Positions 1 through 6,431 of a stretch of 12,791 nucleotides of DNA are shown here, piece by piece; the stretch's first letter is position 1, and every line of letters begins with the position of its first letter. The notes beneath the pieces are model-generated. The model saw only the letters and a list, made by a program, of their open reading frames with translations. It did no database searches and was not told where the DNA came from. The stretch spans positions 1 to 12,791 of the forward strand of contig CABUDI010000034.1 in NCBI GenBank assembly GCA_902490305.1. The letters run 5' to 3'. The DNA is from an uncultured Collinsella sp. (GTDB lineage: Bacteria > Actinomycetota > Coriobacteriia > Coriobacteriales > Coriobacteriaceae). A program made the position numbers and the translations under genes.

Positions 1-10
1 CGACACGCAT

Positions 11-49
11 AAAAAGCCTCCCATTTCTCATGTCCAAGAAATGGGAGGC
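11..49 (-). terminator. Leftward-facing intrinsic terminator hairpin
   Basis: A perfect 13-bp stem (16-28 with 37-49) closes an 8-base loop. Read on the minus strand, the stem runs straight into five U residues (15-11), the classic form of a Rho-independent terminator. On the plus strand the stem is not followed by a T-run, although a weak CCGC/GCGG stem (58-68) followed by a T-rich stretch (72-79) lies just downstream. No minus-strand gene lies between this hairpin and 1158, so what it would terminate is unclear. It may also serve a plus-strand gene ending left of the window. Confidence 0.6.
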
Positions 50-108
50 AGTTCACGCCGCGTTGCGGGGCTTCTTTTTATAGCGCTTTCTCAATTTGTT
101 TAGAGCTC

Positions 109-114
109 TATACT
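109..114 (+). promoter_or_regulatory. Possible -10 box for the ROK kinase
   Basis: TATACT lies about 39 bases upstream of the kinase start in an AT-rich patch (81-120). No good -35 hexamer is present at 16-18 bases upstream (CTTTCT at 86-91 is poor). The call rests on the -10 match and its position alone. Confidence 0.3.
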
Positions 115-152
115 TTAGTCACGGAGCAACTCGTCCCAGAGAGAGGAATACT

Positions 153-1043
153 ATGGCAGAACAGCAGCTTATCGGAGCGCTCGAGGCCGGCGGCACCAAG
201 ATGGTCTGCGCCACGGGCTATGCAGACGGTACGGTCCTGGAGCGCGAGCAGATCGCGACCACGACCCCGCAGGAGACCGTCGAGGCCGTCAACGCGTGGT
301 TTGCCGACAAGGGCATCGCCGCACTGGGCATCGGCGCCTTTGGCCCCACCGCAGTCAACCCCGCGTCGCCCCAATACGGCAAGATCCTGGAGACACCCAA
401 AACGGCATGGCGCTACTTTGATCTGCTGGGCACCATCCAAAACGAGCTCAACATTCCCTGTGGCTACGACACCGACGTCAACGTTGCCTGCTTGGGCGAG
501 GTCACCTTTGGTTGCGCCCAGGGCCTCACCGACGTGGTCTACCTGACCATCGGCACCGGCGTGGGCGCCGGCGTGCTCTCGGGCGGTAAGCTCGTGCACG
601 GCATGATGCATCCCGAGGCCGGCCACATCCTGGTCACGCGCGACCCGCGCGACACCATCGGCGAGCATAGCGCCTGCCCCTTCCATGACAACTGCCTCGA
701 GGGCCTCATCGCCGGCCCTGGCGTTAAAAAGCGCTGGGATGGCAAGAGCGCCGGAGACATGGCCGATGACCCGGAGGCCATGGACCTGCTCGCAGGCTAT
801 CTGGCACAGGCGCTCATGACCTACACGCTGTGCTACGCACCGCAAAAGATCATCATCGGCGGCGGCGTGGCCGACCACACCCCCATCGTGCCGCTCGCAC
901 GCAAAAAGTGCGCCGAGATGCTCAACGGCTATATCGTCACGCCCGAGGTCAACGACATCGATTCCTATATTGTCAACAACAGCCTCGAGGGCAAGCAGGG
1001 CATCATGGGCTGCCTGGCCCTGGGCGCACAGGCGCTTCAGTAG
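153..1043 (+). CDS. ROK-family sugar kinase, fructokinase type
   Basis: This 296-residue protein probably phosphorylates fructose (or a similar hexose) with ATP in the cytoplasm, feeding glycolysis. The phosphate-binding loop EAGGTK is at residues 11-16. The ROK active-site region GYDTDVNVACLGE (104-116) puts the likely catalytic Asp at D108. The second nucleotide-binding motif TIGTGVGAG is at 132-140. The zinc site of the family is intact: H158 in HPEAGH, then C175, H178 and C181, followed by EGLIAGP. The direct EAGGTK start and the C-x2-H-x2-C zinc site match the bacterial fructokinase branch (as in Bacillus YdhR/GmuE) rather than NagC-type repressors, and there is no N-terminal helix-turn-helix. 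The start at 153 is chosen over an upstream in-frame start at 96 because GAGAGG (141-146) sits 6 bases ahead and homology begins here. It stands alone and is closed by the terminator at 1132-1167. The exact sugar cannot be read from the sequence. Confidence 0.9.
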   Translation: MAEQQLIGALEAGGTKMVCATGYADGTVLEREQIATTTPQETVEAVNAWFADKGIAALGIGAFGPTAVNPASPQYGKILETPKTAWRYFDLLGTIQNELNIPCGYDTDVNVACLGEVTFGCAQGLTDVVYLTIGTGVGAGVLSGGKLVHGMMHPEAGHILVTRDPRDTIGEHSACPFHDNCLEGLIAGPGVKKRWDGKSAGDMADDPEAMDLLAGYLAQALMTYTLCYAPQKIIIGGGVADHTPIVPLARKKCAEMLNGYIVTPEVNDIDSYIVNNSLEGKQGIMGCLALGAQALQ

Positions 1044-1125
1044 CAGACGCACCCACAGGGCGTGGCGCGCCCGGCAAATCCGACCTACGGAACGACGCCA
1101 CCACGCCTCATATAAGCCCTCAAAT

Positions 1126-1172
1126 AAAAAAGGCCGCCTAGGACCAAACAATACGTCCTAGGCGGCCTTTTT
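1126..1172. terminator. Bidirectional terminator between the ROK kinase and the VanZ gene
   Basis: A perfect 13-bp GC-rich stem (1132-1144 with 1155-1167) has a 10-base loop. It is flanked by A-rich sequence on the left (1122-1131) and TTTTT on the right (1168-1172), so it can end transcription in both directions. It lies between convergent genes. The last codons and stop of the VanZ gene (stop at 1158-1160) are inside the right half of the hairpin. Confidence 0.9.
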
Positions 1173-1607
1173 AGCGCACATCAGCGACCGTAAGAGATAT
1201 CGGAGCACAACGCCCGTTGCCGCTCCACAGCAGTCGATCATCACATCGGTGATCATGCCAGCGCGTCCCGGCACAAAGAGCTGAATCGTCTCGTCGATCG
1301 AGGGAATCAGCAGCAGGAACACCGCCGTGGGCAGCAGCACGTCAAAGGTGCGCCGGCCCTCAAAATCAAAGGCGTGCGTTGCCAAGATGCCGAGCACCAT
1401 ATACTCGGTAAAATGCGCGCACTTGCGAACAACAAAGTTGGTCACCCATTCATATGGAAGTCCCACGCTGTGCAGGAAACCGCGGATAGCTTCCATGACC
1501 GTTAGGCTCAGCGAGCCCGACCCCGAGCCGGGAACCAGCGAATTGCCCCAGATCAAGAGCGCCATCAGGCAGGTTACAACCGCCCATTTTCGATTGATCT
1601 TAACCAT
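1158..1607 (-). CDS. VanZ-family membrane protein
   Basis: This 149-residue integral membrane protein is of the VanZ family, named for a teicoplanin-resistance accessory protein. The biochemical role of most members is unknown. Hydrophobic segments lie at about residues 8-24, 66-80, 88-102 and 118-137. The family signatures are clear: RKCAHFTEY (61-69), then PSIDETIQLFVPGR (102-115) and a final MITDVMIDCCGA (118-129), with conserved K62, H65, E68, D105, E106, Q109, P113, R115 and D125. It starts 7 bases after the stop of the upstream 466-residue protein. Its ribosome site GGAGG (1624-1620) is inside that gene, so the two are probably co-transcribed and translationally coupled. The C-terminus (AKKAA) is encoded by the terminator hairpin. 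No other glycopeptide-resistance genes are nearby, so a resistance role is not supported. Confidence 0.87.
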   Translation of the reverse strand: MVKINRKWAVVTCLMALLIWGNSLVPGSGSGSLSLTVMEAIRGFLHSVGLPYEWVTNFVVRKCAHFTEYMVLGILATHAFDFEGRRTFDVLLPTAVFLLLIPSIDETIQLFVPGRAGMITDVMIDCCGAATGVVLRYLLRSLMCAKKAA

Positions 1608-1614
1608 GCAGAAG

Positions 1615-3015
1615 TTATGCCTCCGCGCGGAGCGGCGCGAAGCTGGCGGTACCGCCCTCGATAACGCTCAGATAGGCACGGCCCGTACGCTTGGCGGTTG
1701 AGGACTGCAGGCGCTCGATCTCTTCCTCGAGGATCTGATTGACGCGCTCGTGACGACGGTTTTCCATAATGCCGGCGGCAATAGCCTCGGCCCGCTCGAT
1801 GCTCTCGCGCGAGATACGGGCAGTATCCTCGGGGAACACAGCGCTGTGACGGCCGACATAGGCGGGGGCAGCAGGCTGAGGGGCAGCGACGGGAGCGGGG
1901 GCTGCAACAGGAGCAGGCTCGTCAATCTCATCCAGAATCGCGGTGGCGGCGGCCCACATGTCCTCGTGGCCCGAGTAATCGGCCATGGGAACATCAACCT
2001 CGAGCGAGGCATCCGGAAGGTCGCCGGTGTCGATGCGATCTTGGGCATCAATCGATGCGGTGATGGCTGCAGGCTCATCGAGGTCATCGAGATCGATATC
2101 CGCGGCACCGGAGATGATAGGCATGCTGGCGAGGTTTACATTGTACGGCGCAGCCTCAGCCGCCTGCTGCTGGGCAGGAGCGCCCCACAGCGAGCTTTCG
2201 GCGGCACGGCGGGCGGCAACGGCCTCCTCGTCCGCGGCCATGGCTTCATCAACGTACGAATTGTCGGCAGAAGCGTTCGCGTCCGCCGAGGTAGAGCTGT
2301 AGGCGTTATTGGCTGCCGCGTTGGCGACGAGTGCCACGAAAGCCGCCGTGCTGCCCGCAGGGGCGGCCTGGGAGCCAGACACGGCGCGTGCCGCGGCGGC
2401 GATGTCGTCGCGATTGAAGGAGCCGGTCTGCCCGCCGTTGGTGAGCTCGTCGATGGCGACTTGATAGACGTCGCGCGAGTGTGCAGGGTCGCAGCTCACT
2501 GGCGAATCGTCGTCGAGCATACTGTCGATCATGGACCAAGCCTCGTCCTCGTCCATAGCATCTGCGGCTCGAGCGATGGTAGGGACACCATCATCGGCAT
2601 GACGGCGCTGGAACGCACCGGTCAGGCCGGAAAGGAATGCCGAGGTAGACTGCTCCGCCTGAGCCTGAGAAGCAGAAGCCGCAGCGTAAGGAGTCGCATC
2701 CTGCTGCTGAGCTGGAATCGAGGCGGTCTTGAACTCGCTTTGATGCTGATTGAGATTGGTGGCACCGCCCATGGCATCGGGCTGGAACAGACGCTCTTCA
2801 CGCTGCGCACGATACTCGGAGATACCCAGCGAGGCGGCATAGATACCCACGCCCGCCACCGCGCCCACGGCGAAGGGAACCGCACCCGCCACGACCGTCT
2901 CGTTCACAGACGAAAACGGCAGCGTCGCGGCATACATAACCACGGGAGCGGCAAGGCCGATCCCGCACGAAAGTCCGGCAAGGACTGCTCGTTGTGTTGC
3001 ATCAGAAGAAGCCAT
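1615..3015 (-). CDS. Unknown membrane-anchored, Ala-rich protein with C-terminal helix
   Basis: I do not recognise this 466-residue protein. Two hydrophobic segments (about residues 10-32 and 41-63) form a likely membrane hairpin, followed by a charged stretch (SEYRAQREERLF, 66-77). Residues 80-390 are low-complexity, rich in Ala, Asp and Gln, with acidic patches (154-170, 307-314) and a Pro-Ala stretch (366-385), and look disordered. Residues 395-440 form a strongly charged helix, probably a coiled coil (ENRRHERVNQILEEEIERLQ, 418-437). It is followed by a compact tail, TGRAYLSVIEGG (444-455), which looks the most conserved-like part. The start at 3015 is preferred to an in-frame start at 3042 because GGGGAGA (3026-3020) is correctly spaced. 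It is the first gene of an operon with VanZ. Two TM segments and a cytoplasmic coiled coil suggest an envelope scaffold or tether (inference only). Confidence 0.75.
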   Translation of the reverse strand: MASSDATQRAVLAGLSCGIGLAAPVVMYAATLPFSSVNETVVAGAVPFAVGAVAGVGIYAASLGISEYRAQREERLFQPDAMGGATNLNQHQSEFKTASIPAQQQDATPYAAASASQAQAEQSTSAFLSGLTGAFQRRHADDGVPTIARAADAMDEDEAWSMIDSMLDDDSPVSCDPAHSRDVYQVAIDELTNGGQTGSFNRDDIAAAARAVSGSQAAPAGSTAAFVALVANAAANNAYSSTSADANASADNSYVDEAMAADEEAVAARRAAESSLWGAPAQQQAAEAAPYNVNLASMPIISGAADIDLDDLDEPAAITASIDAQDRIDTGDLPDASLEVDVPMADYSGHEDMWAAATAILDEIDEPAPVAAPAPVAAPQPAAPAYVGRHSAVFPEDTARISRESIERAEAIAAGIMENRRHERVNQILEEEIERLQSSTAKRTGRAYLSVIEGGTASFAPLRAEA

Positions 3016-3019
3016 GAGC

Positions 3020-3026
3020 TCTCCCC
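3020..3026 (-). promoter_or_regulatory. Ribosome binding site that fixes the start at 3015
   Basis: GGGGAGA on the minus strand lies 4 bases before the ATG at 3015-3013. No comparable site precedes the alternative in-frame start at 3042, so the shorter protein is preferred. Confidence 0.65.
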
Positions 3027-3151
3027 ATCTTCCAGCACCCAAATCGCATCATTCAGTTGGCTGCGCGAGAGAAGATGAAGCGGGGCTATGCCCCAAAGCA
3101 ACGGTATATGGTTCGTTTCATCTGCGTTTTCCGTCGCGAAGCTTAAAAGCT

Positions 3152-3180
3152 ATTATGCGAAACCGCCCTGTCGATTGCAA
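3152..3180 (-). promoter_or_regulatory. Candidate promoter of the unknown protein-VanZ operon
   Basis: On the minus strand, TTGCAA (3180-3175) and CATAAT (3157-3152) are separated by exactly 17 bases. This is a reasonable sigma-70-type pair in an AT-rich patch. Transcription from here would give a 5' leader of about 130 bases before the start at 3015. Confidence 0.5.
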
Positions 3181-3259
3181 GCGACGATGTCGGATTGAAA
3201 CGGGAAACCTGCTGCTTGCCAGTCTTATGGTCAAAAATAAGCGCGGAGCGGCGATATGG

Positions 3260-3291
3260 AAAAGGGCCGAGGCTCAAAGCCCCGACCCTTT
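3260..3291 (-). terminator. Intrinsic terminator of rho
   Basis: The 14-bp hairpin (3261-3274 with 3278-3291, loop 3275-3277) is complete only in the minus-strand RNA. Two positions are G-U wobbles there but A-C mismatches in plus-strand RNA. In the minus-strand RNA the stem ends in UUUU (3263-3260). It lies 38 bases after the rho stop codon, so the gene for the termination factor itself ends at a Rho-independent site. Confidence 0.8.
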
Positions 3292-3328
3292 ATCGCATTG
3301 ATGACTATCGCTGCGCGTGGATGACAAC

Positions 3329-5902
3329 CTAGAACGTCTGCTCGTAGTCGCTGTGCTTTTTGGCCGAACGCACCAGGAACTCCTGGTTGGTGTTGGTGCC
3401 CTTAAGACCCTTGATAAACGACGCGGCTGCGCGCTCGGTGTTGTTCATGCCGGCAAGAATGCGACGCAGACCAAAGACAAACGGACGCATCTGCTCGTCG
3501 ACCAACAGGTCTTCGTTGCGCGTACCGGAGGCAACGGGGTCGATAGCCGGGAAGATGCGGCGGTCGGCCAGGTCGCGGTCGAGCTTAAGCTCCATGTTGC
3601 CGGTACCCTTGAACTCCTCGAAGATGACCTCGTCCATCTTGGAACCGGTGTCGATGAGGGCAGAGGCCAGGATGGTGAGCGAGCCACCGTTCTCGATATT
3701 ACGGGCTGCGCCCAGGAAGCGCTTGGGAGGATACAGGGCCGCCGAATCGACGCCGCCCGAAAGGATGCGGCCCGAGGCGGGCGCCGCCAAGTTGTAGGCG
3801 CGGGCAAGACGCGTAATGGAGTCGAGCACCACCACGACATCGCCGCCCAGCTCCACGATGCGCTTGGCGCGCTCGATGACGAGCTCTGCCACGCGAGTGT
3901 GGTTGTCGGCGGGCATATCGAAGGTCGACGCCACAACCTCACCCTTGATGGAACGCTGCATATCGGTGACCTCTTCGGGGCGCTCGTCGACGAGCAGGCA
4001 GATGAGGTGCACCTCGGGGTTGTTAATCGAGATAGACTGGCAGATCTTCTTGAGGATCGTGGTCTTGCCGGCCTTGGGCGGGGACACGATCAGGCCACGC
4101 TGACCCTTGCCGATCGGCGACACGATGTCGATGGCGCGACCGGTAATGGAGTCTTTGCCGTGCTCCATGCGCAGCGGCTCGTTGGGATAGACCGGGGTGA
4201 GGTCGCCGAACTTGGGACGGTTGCGAATCTGCTCGGGGTCCAGACCGTTGACGGTCGTGATTTTGGCGAGGCCGGCGCGCTTGTCGCCGCCGCGCGAAGG
4301 ACGCAGCGAGCCCTCGATGACGTCGCCCGTGCGCAGGCGCGCGGAGCGGATGAGGTAGGCGGGCACGAAGGCGTCGTCGTTGGACTTCATGTAGCCATGG
4401 GCGTGGATGATGCCGGAGCTGTCCGGGCGAATCTGCAGAATGCCCTTGATGTCGCGGAAGCCCTCGGCCTTCGCGGCGGTGACGTAGATCTCCTCGACGA
4501 GCTCGGCTTTCTTCTTGCCGGTCGTCTCGATCTCGAACTCCTTGGCCTTCTCGCGCAGCTCGGCGACCTTCATGGCCGCGAGTTCCTCACGCGAAAGCGT
4601 GGGCTCGGTGGGGGCGGCGTTGCGCTCCTTGTTGCGCTGTTTGCGATCGCGCTGGCGGTTGCGGCGGTCGTTGTTGCGCTCGTCCTTGCGCTCGTTGCGC
4701 TCGTCGTTACGCTTGTGCTGGCGACGGTTGGGGCGAGCGTTGTCTTCGGCCTCGGCGGGCGCGGCGCCATCGGTTGCGGCGGCGTCGGCGTTAGCCACAG
4801 TATCATCGCTGGCCTCGGCCTTGGAATCGCCCTGCAGCTCGGCCTCGGCCTGCTGCTCGGACGCCTTGGCCTTAGCGGACTTCTTACGACCGCGCTTGGG
4901 CTTCTCAGACGCAGGCTGTTCGACGTCCTGGGGCTCGGCGGCGTCAGTCGATGCATCGGCGGTCGTCTCGGCGGAATCCTCGGACGCAACCTTCTTGGCA
5001 GCCTTAGCCTTGGACGTGCGCTTAGCAGCAGTGCGACGGCTGCGACCGGGACGGAGGTCGGCGGGCTCGACATCGGCGGGAGCGGCCTCGGAAGTCGTAG
5101 CATCCTGGACGGGCGCGTCGGCGGCGGTTGCAGACTCGGCGGTCGCCGCAGCATCCCGAGCGGCGGCGGCTGCGGCTGCGGCCTTCTCGGCCTCGACGAA
5201 GGCCTTAGGCTTGCGACCGCGACGGTGCGGGCGCAAAGCCGGATCGACAACGGGAACTTCGCTGGCCTCGACAGGCGCAGCGGGCTCAACAGGCGATGTG
5301 CCCTCCCCTGCCGCGGAACGGACCGAAGCCTCAGTGAGCTCGGGGGTTACCTGATCGGCAACCTGCTCGGCCTTAGCAGCCGTGCGACGGCGTGTGCGCG
5401 GTACCGACTTCTCGGTCGGCTGGTCGGCGACAGGGGTCTCGGTGGCGGCAGGCGTCTCGGGCACAGACGGAGCTGCAAGCTCGGTCAGAGCCGCGGCCTC
5501 GCGCTCGGCAGCACGACGGCGGGCGCGCACCACCTGAGCCTCGCTAATCTGCGCCAACGCACGTGCCTGCGCGACCTCATCGGAAATCGGCGCCGAGGAG
5601 TCAGCTGCAACGGTGCGCTTGACGCGCGTCATGCGCGTGGTACGGCGCTTGGGCTTGGTGACCTCCTCGCCGTCAGCAGCAGGCTTGGCCGTGCGGCGCG
5701 TACGCTTGGGCTTTGCCGGAGCAGCCTCCTCACCAGTTGCAGGCACGGCCTTCTCAGCCGTTGCAGGCGTAGGCGTCGAAGCAGCCTTAGGCGTCTCAGG
5801 AGCCGAGGCATGCGCGGGCGCCGCGACCTGGTCCGACGCAACCGGTGCAGCGGGAGCGGCTTGCGTCGTCGTTATTTCGTTTTCTTGCTGTTGATCAGAC
5901 AC
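3329..5902 (-). CDS. rho: Transcription termination factor Rho with long disordered N-terminus
   Basis: Rho is the hexameric ATP-dependent RNA helicase that ends transcription at unstructured C-rich RNA. The conserved part covers residues 437-857. It has a Rho_N helical domain (437-480, LSREELAAMKVAELREKAKE), a cold-shock-like RNA-binding domain (about 485-565), and a RecA-type ATPase. The ATPase shows Walker A SPPKAGKT (607-614), LLVDERPEEVTDM with the catalytic Glu (E640), Walker B VVVVLDSITR (689-698), the RNA-contacting loop LSGGVDSAALYPPKRFLGAARN around 714-735, and FKGTGNMELKLDR (764-776). At 857 residues it is about twice the length of E. coli Rho (419). Residues 1-436 are an Ala/Pro/Glu-rich extension with repeated Arg/Lys clusters. 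The start codon is GTG (5902-5900), and the ribosome site is weak (GAG 8 bases upstream). It is a single-gene unit with its own promoter and terminator. Long N-terminal insertions are known in actinobacterial Rho proteins. Confidence 0.97.
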   Translation of the reverse strand: MSDQQQENEITTTQAAPAAPVASDQVAAPAHASAPETPKAASTPTPATAEKAVPATGEEAAPAKPKRTRRTAKPAADGEEVTKPKRRTTRMTRVKRTVAADSSAPISDEVAQARALAQISEAQVVRARRRAAEREAAALTELAAPSVPETPAATETPVADQPTEKSVPRTRRRTAAKAEQVADQVTPELTEASVRSAAGEGTSPVEPAAPVEASEVPVVDPALRPHRRGRKPKAFVEAEKAAAAAAAARDAAATAESATAADAPVQDATTSEAAPADVEPADLRPGRSRRTAAKRTSKAKAAKKVASEDSAETTADASTDAAEPQDVEQPASEKPKRGRKKSAKAKASEQQAEAELQGDSKAEASDDTVANADAAATDGAAPAEAEDNARPNRRQHKRNDERNERKDERNNDRRNRQRDRKQRNKERNAAPTEPTLSREELAAMKVAELREKAKEFEIETTGKKKAELVEEIYVTAAKAEGFRDIKGILQIRPDSSGIIHAHGYMKSNDDAFVPAYLIRSARLRTGDVIEGSLRPSRGGDKRAGLAKITTVNGLDPEQIRNRPKFGDLTPVYPNEPLRMEHGKDSITGRAIDIVSPIGKGQRGLIVSPPKAGKTTILKKICQSISINNPEVHLICLLVDERPEEVTDMQRSIKGEVVASTFDMPADNHTRVAELVIERAKRIVELGGDVVVVLDSITRLARAYNLAAPASGRILSGGVDSAALYPPKRFLGAARNIENGGSLTILASALIDTGSKMDEVIFEEFKGTGNMELKLDRDLADRRIFPAIDPVASGTRNEDLLVDEQMRPFVFGLRRILAGMNNTERAAASFIKGLKGTNTNQEFLVRSAKKHSDYEQTF

Positions 5903-6045
5903 AGTGTTTGCTCAACTTTCTTTTCAAGCCCTGTGATCACATGCTCCCTGCATAAACCTTCAGGGCGGCTAAACAGTCTAGTTCCGTTCAAAACGACGGA
6001 CATCATTGATCTGTATCGAGATGATTGCGTCATATACGCAGCGTT

Positions 6046-6073
6046 AGTGTAACACAACCGCCGCCACCTGCAA
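6046..6073 (-). promoter_or_regulatory. Candidate rho promoter with extended -10
   Basis: On the minus strand, TTGCAG (6073-6068) is followed after 16 bases by TACACT (6051-6046). The sequence TGT directly precedes TACACT, giving an extended -10 element. The start site would be near 6039, leaving a leader of about 137 bases before the GTG start. That leader could allow autoregulation, which is known for rho in other bacteria. It contains only weak stems, for example CCCTG/CAGGG around 5944-5963. Confidence 0.5.
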
Positions 6074-6157
6074 CTTAGTCATTGGGAACGCTCTTAAACG
6101 ACTAGTCAAAAGGGGCACTCTTTGGTTTAACACCCACAAATCTGACTGCCTCCGCCA

Positions 6158-6308
6158 AAACTATGGCGGTTTACTACGATGAATCGCTCAACCGCGACCA
6201 CTCCGAAACTTGTTGAACTAAAACCGCAGGTAGATGCCCTGCACTTTTTTGCGAAAAGCTGGCGTGGTTGGAATTTCTCATATTCATCGTAGTAAACCGG
6301 CATAGTTT
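6158..6308. repeat. 151-bp inverted-repeat element, MITE-like or structured RNA
   Basis: Two 27-base arms (6158-6184 and 6282-6308) are inverted repeats matching at 26 of 27 positions; the only mismatch is G6166 against G6300. They enclose 97 bases that contain smaller stems: GCAGG/CCTGC (6226-6242), CTTTT/AAAAG (6244-6258), and ACCAC (6197-6201) with GTGGT (6264-6268). Each arm carries both an ATG and, on the other strand, a TAG, so a 37-codon frame is open on each strand (6179-6292 plus; 6174-6287 minus). Neither has a ribosome site and I do not recognise either peptide. There is no T-run after the arms, so it is not an ordinary terminator, and no target duplication is obvious. A small non-autonomous mobile element or REP-like repeat fits best. 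A structured RNA or cruciform site is also possible. Copy number cannot be judged from this window. Confidence 0.7.
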
Positions 6309-6352
6309 CGTATTTCCAGCAGTTCCAAATTCGTCAATACGTCGGCGTTTGC

Positions 6353-6385
6353 AAAAAGCCCGACCTCCGCATGGAGATCGGGCTT
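6353..6385 (-). terminator. Intrinsic terminator of argS
   Basis: A 13-bp stem (6356-6368 with 6373-6385) closes a 4-base loop and is followed on the minus strand by five U residues (6357-6353). One pair is a G-U wobble in the minus-strand RNA but a C-A mismatch in plus-strand RNA, which fits leftward use. It begins 46 bases after the argS stop codon. Confidence 0.85.
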
Positions 6386-6431
6386 ATAGGGCTCAGCAAA
6401 GCCGAACCTACACGGTTAAATGACCCGCAGC

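Larger units (their letters stand above)
3016..3328. other. Intergenic region between the unknown operon and rho
   Basis: This 313-base stretch holds no convincing gene. From left to right it contains the ribosome site and a leader of about 130 bases for the 466-residue protein, including a small GGGGC-TAT-GCCCC hairpin at 3082-3094. Next come that operon's candidate promoter (3152-3180), about 80 bases with nothing recognised, and the rho terminator (3260-3291). Everything in it reads on the minus strand. Confidence 0.6.
5903..6431. other. Intergenic region between rho and argS
   Basis: This 529-base stretch carries no recognised protein family. It contains the rho leader (5903-6039), the rho promoter (6046-6073), 84 bases with nothing recognised (6074-6157), the inverted-repeat element (6158-6308), a further 44 bases with nothing recognised, and the argS terminator (6353-6385). 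It is clearly more AT-rich than the flanking genes. Rho and argS both read leftward, so the element lies downstream of argS's terminator and upstream of rho's promoter, away from both transcription units. Confidence 0.6.

Noticed and set aside
108..1151. 347-codon minus-strand frame opposite the ROK kinase
   Set aside because: It is antisense to a gene with clear ROK motifs, runs into the terminator hairpin, and has no family resemblance or ribosome site.
1158..1607. Glycopeptide (teicoplanin) resistance locus
   Set aside because: Only a VanZ-family protein is present. VanZ relatives are common in susceptible bacteria and no vanHAX, vanY or vanRS genes are nearby.
1750..3078. 442-codon plus-strand frame opposite the 466-residue protein
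   Set aside because: The minus-strand frame has a proper ribosome site, two TM segments and operon spacing with VanZ. The plus-strand frame is Gly/Arg-rich and runs through the other gene's leader.
3317..6052. 911-codon open frame on the plus strand opposite rho
   Set aside because: Its Gly/Leu/Val/Arg-rich translation has no domain structure and mirrors the Ala/Arg/Glu-rich codons of rho. Strong G/C bias at third positions removes stop codons from the opposite strand. It is an antisense shadow.
6158..6308. The inverted repeat as an ordinary terminator or CRISPR-like unit
   Set aside because: There is no T-run after either arm, the loop is 97 bases, and only two oppositely oriented arms exist rather than regularly spaced direct repeats.
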